Assembly (NCBI GenBank): GCA_028280515.1
Contig: JANQLP010000244.1
Location: 1-43,581 of the forward strand
Reading direction: 5' to 3'
DNA: 43,581 nucleotides
Origin: Hyphomicrobiales bacterium
GTDB lineage: Bacteria > Pseudomonadota > Alphaproteobacteria > Rhizobiales > Methyloligellaceae
Each line of letters starts with the position of its first letter. The stretch's first letter is position 1. Made by a program: the position numbers and the translations under genes. The notes beneath the pieces are model-generated. The model did not search any database. It had not been told where the DNA came from and saw only the letters and a program-made list of their open reading frames with translations. Positions 42,014 to 43,581 of this stretch are shown here, in pieces.

Positions 42014-42260
42014 TCCGCTCATGCGCGGGAAGGGGGCGTTCCGCCCAGGTCACTCGAACTTCCGTTTCTGACCCCGAGCTGATCTGGCAAGCGTTTTCAA
42101 ACCTCGTCTCAACCAGCGCTGATGCATGAGCCGGCCCGGATGCCGCACCTGAGGAGCACCGCAATCGAACATCGGCAACAAGTTCTTGTGTAATGTTATA
42201 AGATCACGTGTTAAGCAGGCGGGTCCGTGGCGGAGGCGTTACATGAGCAAGCGGGGCGCG
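42014..42260 (+). repeat. Duplicated promoter segment, copy B (class III ADH)
   Basis: Similar to 28129-28400 along its whole length, with scattered substitutions and small indels. Landmarks in order: TCCGCTCATG, GCGTTTTCAAACCTCGTCTC, TGATGCATGAG, TTCTTGTGTAATGTTATA, TTAAGCAGGC, and CGGAGGC before ATGAGC. The copies differ enough that the duplication is not very recent. Confidence 0.75.
42190..42207. promoter_or_regulatory. Putative Zur operator of the class III ADH gene
   Basis: GTAATGTTATAAGATCAC is symmetric at 14 of 18 positions and closer to the Zur consensus (GTAATGTTATAACATTAC-like) than copy A. It lies about 205 bp upstream of the ADH start, in the same relative place as in copy A. 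Confidence 0.6.
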
Positions 42261-42338
42261 GAGCGAGCGTCCGAAATCCGGCCTGCTGCACCGCTCACCG
42301 CCCATCGAGGGAATGGGAGAGACGCGGCTTGCCCTTGA
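42243..42338 (+). pseudogene. Fused leader ORF and DUF1826 3' fragment
   Basis: The ATG at 42243 has GGAGG six bases upstream, as in copy A. After about eight codons (MSKRGAER) the sequence jumps to a copy of the last ~90 bp of the DUF1826 gene. Bases 42265-42318 match 30653-30706 nearly perfectly (one or two differences), then match with small gaps to about 42345. The DUF1826 piece is out of its original frame and the ORF stops at 42338. This is a deletion-fusion remnant, not a working gene. Confidence 0.7.
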
Positions 42339-42410
42339 TCCCGTGGAGTGTCCGGATTTCCCATCCCAACAACTCCCGCATTGACCCTCACACTCAGTAG
42401 GAGACTGACC

Positions 42411-43574
42411 ATGAAAACACGCGCAGCCATCGCATGGGAGCCAAACCGACCGCTGGAAATCGAAGAAATTGACCTTGAAGGCCCTAAAGAAGGTGAGGTT
42501 CTGGTCCGGATCGTGACGACCAGCCTCTGCCATACTGATGTGTTCACCCTGTCGGGCGAAGACCCCGAAGGTCTGTTTCCCTGTATTCTGGGACATGAGG
42601 GCTGTGGCGTGGTGGAGGAAGTTGGCAAAGGCGTTACATCGGTTGCGCCGGGAGACCATGTTATCCCGCTTTACGTCCCCGAAGATCCCGACTGCCCATA
42701 CATCAAATCGGGTAAGACCAATCTTTGCCAAACTATCCGTAAAACCCAGGGTGCAGGGTTGATGCCTGATGGAACCTCGCGTTTCTCGTACAAGGGCAAA
42801 CAGATCCTGCACTATATGGGTACCAGCACGTTCAGCGAATACACGGTTCTGCCCGAAATCTCGGTCGCCAAGATCGCCAAAGAAGCGCCCTTGGCCAAGG
42901 CATCAGTCATGGGCTGTGCCGTACCGACAGGCATTGGGGCTGTGCGCAACACCGCCAAGGTCGAGGCGGGCGCAACGGTCGCTGTCTTTGGTCTCGGAGC
43001 CGTCGGCATGGCTGTGATTCAGGGCGCTGTGATGAACGGCGCATCGCGGATCATCGGCATCGACATCAACACGGCAAAGTTTCCTCTGGCTACGGCGCTA
43101 GGCGCTACGGAATGCCTCAATCCGAAAGATCATGACGCACCGATACAGGACGTATTGGTCGAAATGACCGGGGGCGGCCTCGACTACACTTTCGAGGCCG
43201 TGGGCAATGTAGAGCTCATGCGCTCGGCGCTCGAGGCGTGCCATAAAGGCTGGGGAGAATGCACCGTAATTGGTGTTGCCGGTGCAGGGCAGGAAATCGC
43301 GACGCGGCCCTTCCAACTTGTCACCGGCCGGGTCTGGCGCGGTACCGCCTTTGGCGGTGTGTTGGGACGGAGCGAGCTGCCCGGCATGGTCGACGAGTGG
43401 TTGCGCGGCGACTTCAGCGTCGATCCCTATATCACGCATCACATGACGCATGGCCAGATCAACACCGCCTTCGACTTGCTTAAGGCCGGCAAGTCGATCC
43501 GGTCTGTCGTCCACTTCGAGCCGAGCAAGACCATGACGATCAACACCCTGCCGGGTGAAATTGTTCCGGAATGA
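42411..43574 (+). CDS. Class III alcohol dehydrogenase / S-(hydroxymethyl)glutathione dehydrogenase with altered structural zinc site
   Basis: 387 residues, a zinc-dependent MDR enzyme. Catalytic zinc ligands C40 (SLCHTD), H62-E63 (GHEG) and C169 (MGCAVPTG) are kept, as is the NAD motif [11 protein letters not shown] (193-203). Near-identity to class III signatures ([55 protein letters not shown]) identifies glutathione-dependent formaldehyde dehydrogenase. The structural zinc loop, normally C-x2-C-x2-C-x7-C, here reads [17 protein letters not shown]. Positions 1 and 3 are D92 and I98, and only C95 and C106 remain, so structural zinc is probably not bound. It lies behind a Zur-like box. TAGGAG precedes the ATG at 42411. 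The gene is complete. Confidence 0.93.
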   Translation: MKTRAAIAWEPNRPLEIEEIDLEGPKEGEVLVRIVTTSLCHTDVFTLSGEDPEGLFPCILGHEGCGVVEEVGKGVTSVAPGDHVIPLYVPEDPDCPYIKSGKTNLCQTIRKTQGAGLMPDGTSRFSYKGKQILHYMGTSTFSEYTVLPEISVAKIAKEAPLAKASVMGCAVPTGIGAVRNTAKVEAGATVAVFGLGAVGMAVIQGAVMNGASRIIGIDINTAKFPLATALGATECLNPKDHDAPIQDVLVEMTGGGLDYTFEAVGNVELMRSALEACHKGWGECTVIGVAGAGQEIATRPFQLVTGRVWRGTAFGGVLGRSELPGMVDEWLRGDFSVDPYITHHMTHGQINTAFDLLKAGKSIRSVVHFEPSKTMTINTLPGEIVPE

Positions 43575-43581
43575 CCTGATT

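Larger units (their letters stand above)
41926..42410. other. Intergenic region with duplicated Zur promoter and DUF1826 remnant
   Basis: About 485 bp between the molybdoenzyme and the class III ADH gene. It is composed of ~90 bp without features, copy B of the duplicated promoter segment, a piece of the DUF1826 gene and a short leader with the ribosome site of the ADH (TAGGAG). No intact gene is present. Confidence 0.8.

Noticed and set aside
1-43581. CRISPR arrays, tRNA or rRNA genes, integrases, transposases and phage genes
   Set aside because: None seen: there are no regularly spaced repeats, no tRNA cloverleaf consensus and no recombinase motifs in the translated frames.

Overview
The window looks like chromosome or large replicon from an alphaproteobacterium, most likely of the order Hyphomicrobiales (Rhizobiales). 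The base composition is moderately GC-rich. Three iron-uptake promoters carry TGA-N9-TCA sites of the RirA (rhizobial iron regulator) type, a long palindromic intergenic repeat of rhizobial style follows one operon, and zinc genes sit behind Zur-like operators. No genus can be fixed from sequence reading alone. Nearly all of the DNA is coding, in compact operons with many 1-4 base overlaps.

Layout. 1-2.4 kb: end of a catabolic unit (FCD-type GntR regulator cut by the window edge, DapA-like aldolase/lyase, atypical short-chain dehydrogenase). 2.8-3.9 kb: a CNNM/CBS membrane protein that has lost its C-terminal domain. 4.2-27.8 kb: an iron-acquisition island of three AraC/TonB-receptor modules, each with its own inner-membrane route: (i) receptor, RhtX/FptX-like MFS permease and DUF2218-SIP ferric-siderophore reductase; (ii) receptor, binding protein, FecCD permease, ATPase and DUF2218 protein; (iii) receptor, second RhtX/FptX-like permease, a 4-TM protein and a STAS-like protein, with a divergent AraC gene, a 34-codon ORF and an LCM-type methyltransferase. 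A heme operon (hutW, hutX, SDR), a pseudoazurin and a Sel1-repeat protein lie between (ii) and (iii). No siderophore synthesis gene is present, so the island looks built to take up foreign siderophores and heme.

28.1-30.8 kb: a zinc-limitation operon (Zur-like box, short leader ORF, SaoD/DsrE protein, COG0523 GTPase, DUF1826 protein). 30.9-41.9 kb: an inserted-looking catabolic cluster with a thiol dioxygenase (CDO-like), a four-domain rhodanese and an iron alcohol dehydrogenase on one strand, and a GntR regulator, a TctCBA tripartite importer, an enolase-superfamily dehydratase and a BisC/DMSO-reductase-like molybdoenzyme on the other. Two tandem GntR operator-like sites lie between the divergent arms. 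Together these suggest uptake and breakdown of an organosulfur carboxylic acid. 42.0-43.6 kb: a second copy of the Zur promoter segment, a fragment of the DUF1826 gene, and a class III alcohol dehydrogenase (glutathione-dependent formaldehyde dehydrogenase).

The most striking observation is at the right end. The class III alcohol dehydrogenase keeps its catalytic zinc ligands but has lost two of the four cysteines of the structural zinc site, and it sits behind a duplicated Zur-like operator. This is what a zinc-sparing, zinc-starvation-induced isoenzyme would look like. The DUF1826 remnant in its leader shows that it was probably once the last gene of the zinc operon, later separated from it by the 11-kb organosulfur cluster.
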